From a virus, in IMG/VR virus record IMGVR_UViG_3300025133_000027, positions 1-64,000 of that record: a stretch of 64,000 nt of DNA; one strand, written 5' to 3'. The notes under the pieces were generated by a model. The model ran no database searches. It was not told the DNA's origin and was given only the letters and a program-made list of their open reading frames with translations. Positions 38,506-47,911 of this stretch are shown piece by piece. Made by a program: the position numbers and the translations under genes. Numbering within the stretch: position 1 is the stretch's first letter; every line of letters begins with the position of its first letter.

Positions 38506-40915
38506 GATTATATTAAGAGAAAGTAAAAAACTTCTTCTTGAAGTAAAATTAGAAGACGTTAAGAAGAGATTTAGATCTAAGAAATTCCTTCGAGTTTTTA
38601 ATGAAGAATATATGAGAAATGACGAAGAGAATTACCCAGGGGATGAACCATACGCATCCCATGAGGACTTTATAACTGATATTTCCACTGTGATGTTGGA
38701 AGTAATCCCCCATGATATACATGAATCTGCGCAAGCAGAGGCTCTTCAATGGCTTATTTCTCAAGCTATATTAGTCAAAGAATATGATTTCAGAGGAACT
38801 TTTTTTAAGAAAGATATTGAAAACTTTTATAAGATAAAAAACGGAAGATCTCAGTTTCTAGAAGAAAAGAGTTTAAATAATATTGTTGCATTTGCTCACT
38901 TAAGAGACATAATTGAAGAGGCTCTTCCTAAATATCTTAACTGGATCCGAGAAAAAGCTGATCTGTCAACAAAGGGGAATGGTGTCAACCTGATTCATCG
39001 AGGTGCTGTTTGGGAAGTATTCATTCCAGAAACTCGGGGAGCTGCTATCCGACTTGGTGCCGGCACTAACTGGTGTACTGCTGCTAGGCCAGGAGCACGA
39101 AACGAAAATCTGTATGATCATTATCATAGTGAAGAAGCTCCACTATATATCTTTATCAACAGAAAAGATCCTGCTGAGAAATATCAATTTGCTTATACCC
39201 ACGATGAGTTCATGGACAGGACCAATGAAGATTGCAGAAATACTTCTAAATTCTGTGATATGAATGAAATCATCAAAGGCCTTGGTCCAAGGATGATTAC
39301 CTCACTTAACCTCGCAGAAGCAAAAAAACAAAAATATAAAAAAATTGGGAAAGGTTACTATCTTATTGAAAAAGAAAAAGGTAATATTGCTTATGTCAAC
39401 AAACATGGCTATCATAACGAAGACGGTCCTGCCGTGGTTTCCAATTATGGTGCAGAAAAAGAATGGCATCAAAACGGGAAACTTCATCGTAAAGACGGGC
39501 CGGCTTTCATACGAAGAAAGCCGAAACTTGAAATGTGGTTCCAAAATGATATGAGACACCGAGAAGATGGTCCTGCTTTAATCAGCAGTTCAGGCCAGGA
39601 AGAGTGGTATCTGAAAGACAAGAGACACCGAAAAGATGGTCCCGCTTATTCTACAGATACAAAAGAAATATGGTTTCTGCATGGAGAAAGGCATAGAGTC
39701 GGAGGCCCCGCTCTTACTGTACACAAAGAGCTTGTCAGCATGAGTAGAATCCTCCACGCTTTCTATCAAAACGGGAAACTCCATAATGATGATGGGCCTG
39801 CCGAAGTTTATTACACTGGTGAAAAGAGGTGGTATAAAAACGGAAACCTCCATAATGAAAACGGCCCTGCAAGAATTGCTTCAAACGGGGTTTCGACTTA
39901 TTATCTTGATGGCGAACGAGTGCCAGCCCCAAACGAAGATCCAGCTAGGTTTAAAATCTTAAAAAAATATCTTGGGTTTGGGAAACCACCCGAGCGTGAT
40001 GACCCAAAAAGGAGACTTAGGTGGCTCGATGAAGCTCAACTTCCAGCAAAAGAACCAATTGACCAAGATGACCACCCATTATTCCCAGAAGAGGCAAACC
40101 GCAATATTTTAAGACATAACGTTAAATTTATCTTTCACGAACTTAAAAACTCAAAACATGCAGTGAGGACTGGTTTGCCATTGATAAACGATATGTTTTT
40201 CTTTGGCATGGCAGATGGCCTTTACGACCAATTGCGGGATATCCACTATGAAATTGCGGATATCGAAACTTCAGATCCATATTTTCATGAAAAAAGGGAG
40301 TCTTTAAGAAAAGAATATTCTAAAAAATGTTTTAAGACTGTTTTTAACACTGTTGTTCAAACCCCTCCCCTTAATAGCTCTAAGATTGTAAAACATCTTG
40401 GATCTGGTGCAAATGGAGTAGCTTATGAGTTAGCTTCTGGTCGTGTCTTAAAGATTGGCAGAAGTGAATATGGAAAAGACTCTGGCCTCGCTCGTATGAC
40501 TTTTGGTGATGAAGAAGACGAGTATTTTAAGAACGTTTCAATTAGCAAAAACTTTATGCCGGTGTTTGCCGCAGGTAAATATAAAGAACCTGTTGGTGGA
40601 AATATCTCTTGGAGAGAAATACCTTTCTTCAATATGCTTACAAACACAGACAAGAAACATTGGAGTATTCTTAAAAAACTAATGGATATTCTTATTAATA
40701 GACAATTTGATGTTCTCAACTACAAACCAATTCAAATCATAAACTTAGCAAAACATTTTAAAATCCCAATCAACAGCTCTCTTGAGACAAGTGAAGGAAT
40801 GATCCGAGCAATGCTTAAAGCTCTGGAGGTTTATGGAGACCTCCATGACGCCCACATAGATAATGTTGGGACCCTAGTTCAAGATCCTTCTACTTATGTG
40901 ATCTTTGATAACTAG
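38495..40915 (+). CDS. WCTA / HREDGPA protein fused to kinase-like domain
   Basis: 806 residues. Leader MSIKIILRESKKLLLE; WCTA domain (VFIPETRGAAIRLGAGTNWC about 172-191, APLYIFINRK); about seven H[RN]x[DE]GPA repeats (about 305-470); then a module like the standalone kinases: RNILRHNVKFI, LGSGANG (about 633-639), VLKIG, DAHIDN and terminal VIFDN. The fusion ties the WCTA/repeat module functionally to the kinase-like family next door. Likely virion cargo by inference. Confidence 0.82.
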   Translation: MSIKIILRESKKLLLEVKLEDVKKRFRSKKFLRVFNEEYMRNDEENYPGDEPYASHEDFITDISTVMLEVIPHDIHESAQAEALQWLISQAILVKEYDFRGTFFKKDIENFYKIKNGRSQFLEEKSLNNIVAFAHLRDIIEEALPKYLNWIREKADLSTKGNGVNLIHRGAVWEVFIPETRGAAIRLGAGTNWCTAARPGARNENLYDHYHSEEAPLYIFINRKDPAEKYQFAYTHDEFMDRTNEDCRNTSKFCDMNEIIKGLGPRMITSLNLAEAKKQKYKKIGKGYYLIEKEKGNIAYVNKHGYHNEDGPAVVSNYGAEKEWHQNGKLHRKDGPAFIRRKPKLEMWFQNDMRHREDGPALISSSGQEEWYLKDKRHRKDGPAYSTDTKEIWFLHGERHRVGGPALTVHKELVSMSRILHAFYQNGKLHNDDGPAEVYYTGEKRWYKNGNLHNENGPARIASNGVSTYYLDGERVPAPNEDPARFKILKKYLGFGKPPERDDPKRRLRWLDEAQLPAKEPIDQDDHPLFPEEANRNILRHNVKFIFHELKNSKHAVRTGLPLINDMFFFGMADGLYDQLRDIHYEIADIETSDPYFHEKRESLRKEYSKKCFKTVFNTVVQTPPLNSSKIVKHLGSGANGVAYELASGRVLKIGRSEYGKDSGLARMTFGDEEDEYFKNVSISKNFMPVFAAGKYKEPVGGNISWREIPFFNMLTNTDKKHWSILKKLMDILINRQFDVLNYKPIQIINLAKHFKIPINSSLETSEGMIRAMLKALEVYGDLHDAHIDNVGTLVQDPSTYVIFDN

Positions 40916-40957
40916 AGACTACTAAACAGAGTTCAAATCCTCGCAGGATTATAATCT

Positions 40958-41248
40958 TTAAAAAAGGGGATACCTTTCTATCTTATTTAGATAGAGATTA
41001 TCTAAAAGTTTTAATATACTTGAATTTTTAAATATAACATTCTGGCTCTCAAATCCGGCAGTAATATAATGACAATAGCACATGCCCATATCAATCACAA
41101 AAATTACTCTCTGACGTTCATTAATAGTGAATACAAGCCCATTGATTCTTTGACTATAATCTAAATAGGTCCTTTTATTATGACTCTCACTCGGGCAAAC
41201 AAGTAAATCATTTCGATAAAGATAACTAAGCACTGATTCTTTTTTCAT
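40958..41248 (-). CDS. YPVF-tail small protein (RYPLF)
   Basis: 96 residues, strand-rich centre (GLVFTINERQRVIFVIDMGMC), ending LNKIERYPLF with nothing after the motif. Start overlaps the upstream family member by 4 bases. Confidence 0.7.
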   Translation of the reverse strand: MKKESVLSYLYRNDLLVCPSESHNKRTYLDYSQRINGLVFTINERQRVIFVIDMGMCYCHYITAGFESQNVIFKNSSILKLLDNLYLNKIERYPLF

Positions 41249-41448
41249 GATTCTCGAAAGACGGGGTATTTCTTACCCGGCTTGGTAATTCTCGAAAGCT
41301 TTGCACCAGACCAAACCTCAGTAGGACCTGTCGAAGGTATTCCATACACGGAATAATAATCGAAAACAGGGTTCCACTGGACTACTAATAAGGGCTTGTC
41401 ATGCTGATTGTTTCGAAAGCTAAATTTTGGATTAGAGCTACTATACAT
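41245..41448 (-). CDS. YPVF-tail small protein
   Basis: 67 residues, KPLLVVQWNPVFDYYSVYG in the middle, ending GKKYPVFRES. One-base overlap with the ligase stop upstream. Unknown role. Confidence 0.7.
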   Translation of the reverse strand: MYSSSNPKFSFRNNQHDKPLLVVQWNPVFDYYSVYGIPSTGPTEVWSGAKLSRITKPGKKYPVFRES

Positions 41449-42548
41449 TAGGTGTCCTTTGGTTCTCTAAACCTCAGACCGACAGGGAACCTTGGGATCT
41501 TATCCTTGGACTTACCAAAGAATTTTACAGTAAGTTGCTTCCCAATAAACTTGTGACCATTTCGGAACCACTGCCCTCTTTGTTCATAGGTTCCCTGTGG
41601 CACGACATAAAACTCCCCACCCTCGGGCGTTTCACACAACCATCGCACACAGCCTTTAAATTTACCTTTACCTTCATCAAAAGCAATCACCTTGAACTCT
41701 TCATCATCAAAAGATTTAACTTTCAAAAGGTAAGGAGATCTATAGCCAAATCTGTATGGACCTCTGGCATCTCTAACAATTGCTCCTTCATAAGAATTCT
41801 TAACATAAAACTCATGTGCAATAATGACATCTTCCTGTTTTTCAACAGGAGTAGAATTGACCATTATAGTATTTTTGAGCTTCTTGTTATCTGCAAAAAA
41901 CGCTCGCAATTCGGCCTCACGCTCTGTCCAGAGCAATCCCATTCTGTCTCGGTCAACTATATCATAGACATGGAATTGAACCCGCTCAGAGCCCTCCTGT
42001 GGCCTTTTAACCAAAGAGGAGAATACTTGAAATTCTTCTCCGTGAATGTATAGTTCACCATCTAGAACTTGGTTGCCAGTAACTGTGAGTTGCAATTCAT
42101 CAGAAATGTGTTTTACACTATATTCATCACCAGAGCGAGACATCATAACGAATTCACCGTTATCGTCCCAAAAAGCAAAGCATCTTACCCCATCTAACTT
42201 TGGCTGAACAGTCGCTGGGTATCGAACATACTTTGTCTTCTTCGCAAAGTCATGCGCAAGCATAGGCCGAATTTTAGTTTCAGTGTCTGCGACCTCTTCG
42301 GACAAAGAGTATTTTCTTTTTAGTTTGTTTTGGAACAAAGCTTCGGCTTCCTTTTCAGCTTGTTCGATTGGTGTTGTAGCATTTACTTTGCCAACATTCT
42401 TAGCCTTAGCCTTCTTTCCGGCAGAGGTTTGTAGTTTACCACCTTTAACCCCGTGTTCGGTAAAGATAATATCTTCCTCAGTGTAAACTCTCCACTGGCG
42501 AATCTCGCCTTTGGAACCTTTGTGGTATAATACGGGTGATTTCATCAT
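41448..42548 (-). CDS. ATP-dependent DNA ligase with N-terminal WGR domain
   Basis: 366 residues from ATG 42548 (TAGGAAACATA upstream); an in-frame extension would add an unlikely hydrophobic N-terminus. WGR-like domain at about 12-60 (RQWRVYTEEDIIFTEHG), then the ligase core: motif I QPKLDGVRC (about 120) with the AMP-accepting Lys, motif III YDIVDRDR, motif IV EGAIVRD, motif V LLKVKSF, and an OB fold. Seals nicks during phage replication. WGR-ligase fusions are known from other large phages and bacteria. Confidence 0.88.
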   Translation of the reverse strand: MMKSPVLYHKGSKGEIRQWRVYTEEDIIFTEHGVKGGKLQTSAGKKAKAKNVGKVNATTPIEQAEKEAEALFQNKLKRKYSLSEEVADTETKIRPMLAHDFAKKTKYVRYPATVQPKLDGVRCFAFWDDNGEFVMMSRSGDEYSVKHISDELQLTVTGNQVLDGELYIHGEEFQVFSSLVKRPQEGSERVQFHVYDIVDRDRMGLLWTEREAELRAFFADNKKLKNTIMVNSTPVEKQEDVIIAHEFYVKNSYEGAIVRDARGPYRFGYRSPYLLKVKSFDDEEFKVIAFDEGKGKFKGCVRWLCETPEGGEFYVVPQGTYEQRGQWFRNGHKFIGKQLTVKFFGKSKDKIPRFPVGLRFREPKDT

Positions 42549-42683
42549 TATGTTTCCTATAATAAAAATTGCTAAAATGAAGCAGAAAATGCTTTTAAAA
42601 ACCTTATCAGTCATCACTGCCTCCTACTCTATTAGTATACTAAGATCTAATATAAGAGGCAATAGAGTCCCAACTTTTTATTT

Positions 42684-43016
42684 TTATTTTCTAATAATAG
42701 GAAACTTTCCTACTATCTCCAACCTATTATCATTCAGAGTGTTTTTAAATCTTTCGAAAGAGATGTATTCTTGGTAACAATATCTTTCTTCTATATCAGC
42801 TTCTTCATCCCAAGCAGAGAAGTGAAGCATGATTGCATTTCGCTTTCTTCTATTAACGACTACCTTATCTAATAATAATATTTTTTTATAACTAAACCAG
42901 AACATAGCCTCATTCGGTTTATCTCGGTATATAGTACCTACCAAAGCCTTAACTTCCTTCTCTCTTAAAAGCTTTTCTGTTTTAGACAAGTTTTTGTAGC
43001 TTTCTACATATTTCAT
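42684..43016 (-). CDS. FPII-tail small basic protein
   Basis: 110 residues, AAGGAGAATGAT upstream. Helical basic N-terminus, strand-rich centre (EAMFWFSYKKILLLDKVVV), ending LEIVGKFPIIRK, a variant of the RYPVF tail. Function unknown. Confidence 0.7.
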   Translation of the reverse strand: MKYVESYKNLSKTEKLLREKEVKALVGTIYRDKPNEAMFWFSYKKILLLDKVVVNRRKRNAIMLHFSAWDEEADIEERYCYQEYISFERFKNTLNDNRLEIVGKFPIIRK

Positions 43017-43106
43017 ATCATTCTCCTTTATTTCATCTTCCTTTATTATAGCCTAATAAAAACTTTTTTGCGATGGCCATGCAACCTTTTGACTACTTAT
43101 AGTGTG

Positions 43107-43328
43107 ATGAAGATGTGCATTAAGGTTGGGGCAGTTTACGTTCTTGAATCATGGCAATCAACTATTGTTATCACTGATCTATGTAGTGAAAATATGGTTT
43201 CTTTTCAGGTAGTAAACGGTAGTGATAAGAATAAATATAGTCACACCGTTTCCTGGTTTATTGATGGGATTCACAAAGGTAAATTATTTTTCAAATTTAA
43301 AATGCCAGTTTTTTATTCAACGAAGTAA
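43107..43328 (+). CDS. YPVF-tail-like small protein
   Basis: About 73 residues if started at ATG 43107 (43113 also possible; no clear ribosome site). Strand-rich (VGAVYVLESWQSTIVI), ending FKFKMPVFYSTK. A plus-strand relative of the minus-strand family; overlaps the convergent gene by 16 bases. Confidence 0.55.
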   Translation: MKMCIKVGAVYVLESWQSTIVITDLCSENMVSFQVVNGSDKNKYSHTVSWFIDGIHKGKLFFKFKMPVFYSTK

Positions 43329-43870
43329 TTTGGTAAATTCCGTACAAGTGTGTCTTCCTTTGGATATAAAAAGCGTTTTTGCAGGATTAGGTTAAAATTT
43401 GATTTCGGATCTACATAATTTAAATTGCTCTTCGCAGCCATGAAGCCTGTCTCACTATACACTAAAAAATAAAATTCATCTATTTTTTCACCTCTATATT
43501 TGGATTCATCAGGGCGGATAAAAGTAAGTAACCTCCCACCGTTATCGAGTCTTAAAATCGTGGCATTGTGTCTATAACTTTTAAATGGAATTAGGAGTTG
43601 TCCTAATAAGCAGTCAATACTTTTTCTAAGATATCTAGCGTATCTGCCAGAAACGAATACGGTCTTTCCATCGAGCAAGCTGGAAGCAATTTTGATTATA
43701 TGAGCAACTTCGAATTCTCTAATGCTTGAATCTCCTAAGATAAGCACCTTACCTTCTTTTTTATTGAGGTAAGTAATATACTCAATCAGCTTCAAGATCG
43801 GTATAGCCTTCTGGAATCTTTCCACTTTAGTCCAGATAGTTAAAGCTTTGAGCATATCATCTCTTTTCAT
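43313..43870 (-). CDS. Hypothetical protein, Rossmann-like
   Basis: 185 residues. KVLILGDSSIREFEVAHIIKIA (about 40-61), KTVFVSG and KIDEFYFLVYSETG (about 127-140) suggest an alpha/beta nucleotide-binding-like fold with a Walker-B-like DE, but no Walker A. It recalls terminase or helicase ATPase cores without the P-loop; this is only a resemblance. Overlaps the gene upstream by 4 bases. Confidence 0.65.
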   Translation of the reverse strand: MKRDDMLKALTIWTKVERFQKAIPILKLIEYITYLNKKEGKVLILGDSSIREFEVAHIIKIASSLLDGKTVFVSGRYARYLRKSIDCLLGQLLIPFKSYRHNATILRLDNGGRLLTFIRPDESKYRGEKIDEFYFLVYSETGFMAAKSNLNYVDPKSNFNLILQKRFLYPKEDTLVRNLPNYFVE

Positions 43871-44130
43871 GGTTTAAATCCTGGCATTATTAGCATTGAT
43901 TCATGAAAAGAAAAAGAACGATCTGCAAAGCTTGATTCTTTTCGGTTTGGTATTCCCGGTAGGTTCCTATATAGTTTTATTACGTCTCGTCTTTCGGTTG
44001 GAAGCATAAGCAAACACTGGAATGTCTTTTGTTTCATTTTGCTTACTCTAACTTCTGTGATAATAAATAAGCCATTTAAGTAGCTTATCGGGTCTCCTTT
44101 TTTAAGTGTCCTTACTTGATTTAAAGTCAT
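43867..44130 (-). CDS. Hypothetical small basic protein
   Basis: 87 residues, TAGGAGGAAAA upstream. N-terminal LNQVRTLKKGDPISYLNGLFIITEVRVS looks like a small barrel; ends IMPGFKP. Not recognised. Confidence 0.65.
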   Translation of the reverse strand: MTLNQVRTLKKGDPISYLNGLFIITEVRVSKMKQKTFQCLLMLPTERRDVIKLYRNLPGIPNRKESSFADRSFSFHESMLIMPGFKP

Positions 44131-44225
44131 TTTTCCTCCTATTTATTATGACTAAAACTTTTACATATTATACAATACTATATATTATAGTGCAATGCTG
44201 ACTAAGTCAGGGAATTTATATACGA

Positions 44226-45251
44226 ATGAATTTTAAAATATTAATAGAGTCTGCTGCAACGGTTCCCCTAAAGGGACGACCAGCTCGCGACAATCAAAGA
44301 AGAAGCTTGGCTAACTCACCCGAACCCGAACGTCAAGAAGCCTTGTCTGATGTACAGGCTTTTAATTTTTACTTCTTATCAAACAATTTTGATAGCTTAA
44401 GTGTTTTATTAAATTATGATACAAGGGCTGGCAACGGTAAGACTAGACTAATTCGAGCGCTAGTAACAAAGATCCCACCATTATCCTCAAATAAGATTAT
44501 TAAAAAACTAGGAGCAGGGTCGTTTGGAACGACTTTCTTGTTAGCGAACGATCATGTTCTTAAGTTATTTATGGGGGGCCTTGATGACCATTCGAACTGG
44601 GATGTCGAAGGTGTTCGTGACTTAAATCGATATGAAGAATTAGCGAAGAGTCAGTTTGACAAGAAAGCTTTAAAATCAGATCTGATGATTTATGATTCAG
44701 GTTCTATAAAATTTAAAGGGTCGAGCTCTGGTCCAATAAGATTAATTAACTATGCAGAAATGCAAAAATTAGTGACACTTGTAGAATTTTACAAACTTTG
44801 TATAAAAGATAAAATTACATCTTCAAGACAGAAGATATTTAAAGTAATGCCAAGAAGTTATAATCCTTATGCACCAGAACTGAATAGCGATATTGCTACA
44901 TTGAAAGACTTAGCAAGAATACTTTATTACAAGAAAAAAACAAGAAATACTGAGGAATTTAATGAGGAAATAAGAAGACATAGCCAGTGGGGATTCTATG
45001 CTGACCAAGCACTTTATTCCATAGTTAGAAAAAAGGGCACACTAGAGGTCGTTAGAACACATTACTTAGAACGCAATTTAACTGAAATTCTTGGTAGTAT
45101 GAAGATTCTTTCTGTTGAGTTTGGAAAGATTCTTCTAGTTCAAATGGTAAAGGTTTCCAAAACTAACCTCATGAACCTCAGAGATGTTCGTCCATTAAAC
45201 ATTGGTATCCTTCCTCAAGATAGCTTCACCCCCGTATTATATGATTACTAG
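44226..45251 (+). CDS. Divergent kinase-like protein with LxE leader
   Basis: 341 residues. Leader MNFKILIESAATV. Glycine loop KLGAGSFGTTF (about 97-107), VLKLF with Lys, a long helical insert, then RDVRPLNIG (about 319-327) and terminal VLYDY. Same layout as the kinases at 34-36 kb, including termination at the DFG-like Asp, but His of the loop is replaced by Arg. Cargo role inferred. Confidence 0.7.
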   Translation: MNFKILIESAATVPLKGRPARDNQRRSLANSPEPERQEALSDVQAFNFYFLSNNFDSLSVLLNYDTRAGNGKTRLIRALVTKIPPLSSNKIIKKLGAGSFGTTFLLANDHVLKLFMGGLDDHSNWDVEGVRDLNRYEELAKSQFDKKALKSDLMIYDSGSIKFKGSSSGPIRLINYAEMQKLVTLVEFYKLCIKDKITSSRQKIFKVMPRSYNPYAPELNSDIATLKDLARILYYKKKTRNTEEFNEEIRRHSQWGFYADQALYSIVRKKGTLEVVRTHYLERNLTEILGSMKILSVEFGKILLVQMVKVSKTNLMNLRDVRPLNIGILPQDSFTPVLYDY

Positions 45252-45260
45252 GAGATAATA

Positions 45261-45458
45261 ATGGATTTAATTGATGACCCCTATTTTACAATAACAGAGT
45301 TAGAAGCACAAGTTTCTTTACTACGCGAAGAAAACGAATCACTCTGGTTTATGATTGAAGAACTTAAAAAATCAGAAGTAAAAGAACACAAAGAATTGAT
45401 AGAAAAAGAAACTAACAGAGTTTTAAAATCTGTAACTCTGAAGAAAGCTGAGGCTTGA
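45261..45458 (+). CDS. Small coiled-coil protein
   Basis: 65 residues, GGAGATAATA upstream. A heptad pattern covers residues 11-55 (ITELEAQVSLLREENESLWF). Its TGA overlaps the next ATG by one base. Confidence 0.75.
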   Translation: MDLIDDPYFTITELEAQVSLLREENESLWFMIEELKKSEVKEHKELIEKETNRVLKSVTLKKAEA

Positions 45459-46471
45459 TGGACTACTTTAAAATAAAAATAAAAACCTCGGATGAAAAGA
45501 TTCAAGTTGTAAAGCGCAATGGGGAATATCTTATATTATTCAACGGTAAAATATTGTCAAAATCTACAACAATTTCAAGTGCTTTGGTCAAAAAAGCAGC
45601 ATACGAAGTAATGTCAGATGCAGAACTTAACTCTAGTAAATTATTCGAAGTACATGATTATTTTAGAAGAAGCTCCAAAAGTAGTGGAAGAAAAGATAGT
45701 TTCGGCCACAATTCAATGAACTACGTTACAAAAGAAAACCCAGAGTCTTCAAGAGAATTAATTAAATTTATGATCAAATCTTACGATCGAGAGTTTGGGA
45801 CAACATATATAAGATTTATTGACGATCTAGATTCTTTTATCGAATTCTTAGGAAAAAAAGGCAGGCATAAAATTCCTGGTAAAGAGCATAGCGCGACGAA
45901 TATTGAATCTTATCTTGAAGGTGGATTTACAGGAACTTCAGAAGTGTTTCATGCTCTTGCTCATGAAAGTTTAAAACAAGGAATTTACAAGAAATTTAAT
46001 ATGTCAGAAGATCCTTCACATTATACAATTACTGATATTATCAATGAAATTATTGTTGTTTATATTCAATCAGGAATAACAGATTCAAAGAACTTTTTTG
46101 AATTTGAAGAATATCTTGTTAATGGGTTTGAAGAACTTGGACTAGATGTCAGGGAGAAAGTTCCATCAAGAGAGACAGTACAAGAACTTGCTACGATCTT
46201 TAAAAGTGATACTGATTTATCAGAACCATATAAAAAAGTCATTAATGCTTCTCTTTATAAACTATTTATTGATGTTAAAAGAATGAAATTGATAAGAAAA
46301 GCAGTTATAGATAAATTTTTATCAATCTTTACGAAAACATTTACAAGAGACGGGAACCCAATGGATCTTGTTGATGAGGAATATGCTACAAAATTATCTC
46401 GCTGGATTAGAAATACTGAAAGAAAAGCTAAGATATTAAAAAATAAAAGTAATTATATTAGGACGGATTAA
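45458..46471 (+). CDS. Hypothetical helical protein
   Basis: 337 residues from ATG 45458, which overlaps the preceding stop (TGATGG). Basic, mostly helical; FHALAHESLKQG (about 165-176) recalls a metal site but is not a HExxH motif. No family recognised. Coupled to neighbours and in the same orientation as the cargo genes. Confidence 0.7.
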   Translation: MDYFKIKIKTSDEKIQVVKRNGEYLILFNGKILSKSTTISSALVKKAAYEVMSDAELNSSKLFEVHDYFRRSSKSSGRKDSFGHNSMNYVTKENPESSRELIKFMIKSYDREFGTTYIRFIDDLDSFIEFLGKKGRHKIPGKEHSATNIESYLEGGFTGTSEVFHALAHESLKQGIYKKFNMSEDPSHYTITDIINEIIVVYIQSGITDSKNFFEFEEYLVNGFEELGLDVREKVPSRETVQELATIFKSDTDLSEPYKKVINASLYKLFIDVKRMKLIRKAVIDKFLSIFTKTFTRDGNPMDLVDEEYATKLSRWIRNTERKAKILKNKSNYIRTD

Positions 46472-46473
46472 AT

Positions 46474-47457
46474 ATGAAAAACACAGAAACTATCGATCAA
46501 TTTTTAAAACCATTTAGGCTACTATCAGAAGCCTTTGGTTCTGGCATAATTCAGACAATGAGAGTTTTTGACTTTGATGACACACTTGCTGAAACCGAAG
46601 CCAACGTTATTATTATGCGCCCTCCAAACTATGAAGAAGAAGAGATGAGCCCTGCTGATTTTGCAGTATATGAGCCACGTTCTGAACCTCATCCCGAAAA
46701 AGAGCGTATGGGCATTAATTCACTTGGTGAAGAATTTGATTTCCGAGAATTTGATCAAATTCTAAATCCAGTCAAAATTAAACACGTCACAGCCATCTTT
46801 AAAAGGCTGATTGCTGCTGGTGAGGAAGGTCGGTATGTCTCAATTCTTACAGCAAGAGGACCAGCCGTACAAGAGCATATCCGAGGGTATCTGATGGCTA
46901 TCTGTGAGGATGTTGGGCTCGATCCCTCTCCAATTGAGAAAATGGATATTGTCTGTCTTGGAAGCTCAGATCCGATGAAGAAGGCTGTTTGGATTGTGAA
47001 ACAAGCCAGGAATCATCCCGAGGTTAAACTTATAGAATTCTTTGATGACTCTCCTAAGAACCGTGACAAAGCTATGGAAGTAATTCCAAAAGCTCTTCCC
47101 GGTGTTGAAGTAAAAGTGTTTGACCCTGTTGATCTTGAAGGAAAGGTCCCTTCTTTTGTTCACAATGACATATATAGCGAAGCTAAGGAGCGACTTGATA
47201 AGGAAAAAATGAAGTGTAACACACCTAAAAGAACCCCAAGTCATCCAACTAAATCACATGTTGTAAAAGCTTGCGAAAATGGTAAGGAAAAAATAATTCG
47301 ATTTGGAGAGCAAGGTGCTTCTACCGCTGGCAAACCTAAAAAAGGTGAATCTGCTAAAATGAAGGCAAAGCGTGCGAGCTTTAAGTCTAGACATGGTAAG
47401 AATATAGCAAAAGGTAAAATGAGCGCTGCTTACTGGGCAGATAAGGTCAAGTGGTAA
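46474..47457 (+). CDS. HAD-like phosphatase with phage C-terminal domain
   Basis: 327 residues. Leader MKNTETIDQFLKPFRLLSE, an LxE-type end, then HAD motif I VFDFDDTLAET (about 31-41), motif II-like LTAR (about 123-126) and motif IV FFDDSPKNRD (about 186-195). The C-terminal 70 residues (ENGKEKIIRFG.., KRASFKSRHGKNIAKGKMSA) are a basic domain I know from other T4-like phage proteins. Substrate unknown. Confidence 0.8.
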   Translation: MKNTETIDQFLKPFRLLSEAFGSGIIQTMRVFDFDDTLAETEANVIIMRPPNYEEEEMSPADFAVYEPRSEPHPEKERMGINSLGEEFDFREFDQILNPVKIKHVTAIFKRLIAAGEEGRYVSILTARGPAVQEHIRGYLMAICEDVGLDPSPIEKMDIVCLGSSDPMKKAVWIVKQARNHPEVKLIEFFDDSPKNRDKAMEVIPKALPGVEVKVFDPVDLEGKVPSFVHNDIYSEAKERLDKEKMKCNTPKRTPSHPTKSHVVKACENGKEKIIRFGEQGASTAGKPKKGESAKMKAKRASFKSRHGKNIAKGKMSAAYWADKVKW

Positions 47458-47458
47458 T

Positions 47459-47911
47459 ATGTTAATGTTTATAAATGTTATTATCAGCATCGTTGCACTA
47501 CCAATCCTTCTAATCTTTGGGAAACCAAAAAAGGTAAGATTCGCAAAGCATTACTTATCTCCAAGATTAAATAAGAGATTTAGAATCTGCAAGTGGACTC
47601 CAGTATTAGAACTGGAATCAAGAGACTGGTTCGCAAGAATCCAAGGAAACTCTCACATTGCAGCAAACGCTGTCTTATGCTTTATGATTTACCGTAAAGA
47701 GTTCAAAGATAATTCAAAGACACTTATGCACGAGACAATTCACATTATTCAACAGTCATACTTCACACCAATCTTAGTTGGTCTAGTTTATGCGATTGAT
47801 GTGTTTATCTTCCTTCCTTTCCAACAGTGGTATCCTGAAAATTATATCATGAAAATCTCAGTTATTGAGAGACTAGCTTACGATCTAGCTGAGGAAAAAG
47901 ACAATGGATAA
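47459..47911 (+). CDS. Membrane-anchored HExxH protein
   Basis: 150 residues. N-terminal hydrophobic helix (about 2-19), a second near 100-120, and LMHETIHIIQQ (about 90-100), a zincin motif. Small membrane metalloprotease-like protein; start 1 base after the preceding stop. Target unknown. Confidence 0.75.
   Translation: MLMFINVIISIVALPILLIFGKPKKVRFAKHYLSPRLNKRFRICKWTPVLELESRDWFARIQGNSHIAANAVLCFMIYRKEFKDNSKTLMHETIHIIQQSYFTPILVGLVYAIDVFIFLPFQQWYPENYIMKISVIERLAYDLAEEKDNG

Noticed and set aside
43313-43870. Terminase-like ATPase
   Set aside because: No Walker A; the DE motif alone is not enough.
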